A DNA stretch of 39,971 nucleotides, from positions 1 to 39,971 of the forward strand of contig NZ_MCRI01000021.1 in the NCBI RefSeq assembly GCF_001720165.1, in the 5' to 3' direction. Both the position numbers and the translations under genes were made by a program. Below are positions 38,584 through 39,971 of the stretch, in pieces. A model generated the notes under the pieces. That model was not told the origin of the DNA and did not search any database. It worked only from the letters and a program-made list of their open reading frames with translations. Every line of letters begins with the position of its first letter. The first letter of the stretch is position 1. This stretch comes from Methylophaga muralis. GTDB taxonomy: Bacteria > Pseudomonadota > Gammaproteobacteria > Nitrosococcales > Methylophagaceae.

Positions 38584-39971
38584 ATGGATTATTTACCTAT
38601 ATTTATTGATTTAAAGAATCGTCATTGTCTGGTTGTAGGTGGTGGCGAAATTGCCGCCCGCAAAGCCGGCTTATTATTAAAAGCTCAGTCAACGGTCACA
38701 ATTATTGCCCCGGAAATTGCTGAGATGTCGCGTCAGTTATTAGAAGACGCAGACTATCAGGGGAGGGTGCAATGGATTAACGACAAATTTTCACCGAATT
38801 ACCTTGCTGATCAGACGCTGGTTATTGCAGCTACAGATGATGAAAGCGTGAATCTTGAGGTTTACCATGCTGCCCAGGCCAAAAAGATTCTGGCCAATGT
38901 GGCCGATCAACCTGAGATGTGTGACTTTATTCTGCCGTCTGTTCTAGATCGTTCCCCCATCGTTGTCGCTATCTCCAGCGGCGGACAATCACCCATTCTG
39001 GCCAGACAGTTACGTGCCCGTCTGGAAACCCTGATACCGCCTGCTTACAGTAAATTAGGTTTACTGGTTGGTGAATATCGTGAACGGGTAAAAGCGAAGT
39101 TCGGTCAGTTAAAACAGCGCCGTCGTTTCTGGGAGTCAGTATTACAAGGACCGGTCGCCGATCATGTATTGGCTGGACGTGATGAACTTGCCATTAAAAC
39201 CCTTGAGACCTTACTTGAAGAGACAGCCGATAATGCGCTGCAACAAGGTGAAGTTTATCTGGTAGGAGCGGGTCCCGGCGATCCTGACTTGTTAACGTTC
39301 AAAGCGTTACGTTTAATGCAGCAGGCTGATGTCGTGTTTTACGATCGACTGGTTAGCAAGGAAGTACTGGCGTTAGTACGTAAAGAAGCTGAAATGATTT
39401 ATGTCGGTAAACAGCGGGCATGGCATAGCAAGCGCCAGGATGAAATTAATCTGTTATTGCTGCAGCATGCCCAGGCAGGTAAACGGGTCTTACGTCTAAA
39501 AGGCGGTGATCCGTTTATCTTCGGTCGTGGTGGCGAGGAAATTGCCACACTGGCTGAACAGAAAATTCCTTTTCAGGTGGTGCCCGGTATCACCGCAGCT
39601 TCTGGTGTCGCTTGCTACTCCGGAATTCCGTTAACTCACCGCGATTATTCACAAAGTTGTGTGTTTGTAACCGGTCAATTAAAGGAAGGGGAGCTGGATT
39701 TGAACTGGCAGGCTTTAGTCCAACCTCGTCAAACGGTGGTGGTTTATATGGGGCTGGCAGGATTGGATATTCTTAGCCAACAGCTGCAAAAACACGGCAT
39801 GAGAGCGGATATGCCTGCGGCCCTAGTGCAGCAAGGTACCACCGAGAATCAAAAGGTTTGGGTTAGTACCATTGCGGATCTACCCGAGTTGGCAAAAAAA
39901 CAACAACCTGTCGCACCTACGCTACTAATCATTGGAGAAGTGGTAGAGTTACATAATAAATTGGCCTGGTT
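38584..39971 (+). CDS. cysG: Siroheme synthase CysG, 3' end outside window
   Basis: 462 codons are visible and the frame is still open at the window edge; E. coli CysG has 457, so only a few residues are missing. Trifunctional enzyme turning uroporphyrinogen III into siroheme, the cofactor of sulfite and nitrite reductases. The N-terminal dehydrogenase/ferrochelatase part begins MDYLPIFIDLKNRHCLVVGG with the NAD loop GGGEIAARKA, Asp108 in NVADQP and the Ser pair at 131-132 in AISSGGQSPILARQ. The methyltransferase part starts near residue 222 (VYLVGAGPGDPDLLT), with RLKGGDPFIFGRGGEE, VVPGITAASG and GIPLTHRDY. Confidence 0.96.
   Translation, partial: MDYLPIFIDLKNRHCLVVGGGEIAARKAGLLLKAQSTVTIIAPEIAEMSRQLLEDADYQGRVQWINDKFSPNYLADQTLVIAATDDESVNLEVYHAAQAKKILANVADQPEMCDFILPSVLDRSPIVVAISSGGQSPILARQLRARLETLIPPAYSKLGLLVGEYRERVKAKFGQLKQRRRFWESVLQGPVADHVLAGRDELAIKTLETLLEETADNALQQGEVYLVGAGPGDPDLLTFKALRLMQQADVVFYDRLVSKEVLALVRKEAEMIYVGKQRAWHSKRQDEINLLLLQHAQAGKRVLRLKGGDPFIFGRGGEEIATLAEQKIPFQVVPGITAASGVACYSGIPLTHRDYSQSCVFVTGQLKEGELDLNWQALVQPRQTVVVYMGLAGLDILSQQLQKHGMRADMPAALVQQGTTENQKVWVSTIADLPELAKKQQPVAPTLLIIGEVVELHNKLAW

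Overview
The window comes from a gammaproteobacterial methylotroph, most likely Methylophaga or a close relative. The evidence is a complete PqqA peptide gene (precursor of the methanol dehydrogenase cofactor PQQ), a methanol dehydrogenase maturation cluster in the order mxaR-S-A-C-K-L plus a second mxaC, and housekeeping genes with gammaproteobacterial lengths and neighbours. The genus is an inference from gene content and protein resemblance; no search was run.

Layout. 1-4.6 kb: five genes without assignable function (a 5'-truncated gene followed directly by a membrane protein, two small exported proteins read divergently, one small protein) and one large protein with a probable C-terminal SH3-like domain. 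4.8-5.0 kb: tRNA-Leu(CAA) and its terminator. 5.1-9.7 kb: queA-trmJ-cysE, overlapping by ATGA, then a near-consensus IscR type 1 site over the cysE stop codon, then iscR, a short cysteine desulfurase and an A-type Fe-S carrier; iscU, hscBA and fdx are absent. 9.7-13.7 kb: bioA, a stand-alone pqqA with its own terminator, ahpC and ahpF with a strong hairpin between them. 13.7-15.8 kb (minus strand): a NarL-type response regulator and a membrane histidine kinase. 15.8-16.2 kb: a 431-bp divergent regulatory region. 16.2-22.5 kb: the mxa cluster. 22.6-24.1 kb: a YkuD-domain enzyme without signal peptide, then nagZ. 24.2-40 kb: dnaE, pilU, accA, tilS, pyrG, kdsA, eno, ftsB, ispD, ispF, truD, a DUF1223 gene and cysG, which runs off the right edge.

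How the genes work together. MxaR (MoxR AAA+ ATPase), MxaS (DUF58), the von Willebrand A proteins MxaC, MxaL and the second MxaC, and MxaA and MxaK form a membrane-associated machine known to be needed for active, calcium-loaded methanol dehydrogenase in the periplasm. PqqA supplies the cofactor precursor. The structural genes mxaFJGI and the rest of pqq must lie elsewhere. The adjacent kinase/regulator pair is a good candidate for controlling this cluster, as MxaY/MxaX (MoxY/MoxX) and MxaB do in other methylotrophs. CysE, IscR, the desulfurase and the A-type carrier link cysteine supply to Fe-S assembly.

Most striking observations. (1) The first mxaC has lost its C-terminal membrane helix to a one-base frameshift; the missing tail is still readable in the -1 frame and matches the tail of the second MxaC. 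(2) ftsB carries the same kind of one-base loss, so either both are sequencing errors or the genome tolerates unusual disruptions. (3) A 22-bp perfect inverted repeat lies between pilU and accA. (4) A cytoplasmic YkuD enzyme is coupled to NagZ. I found no CRISPR array, insertion sequence, integrase or rRNA gene.
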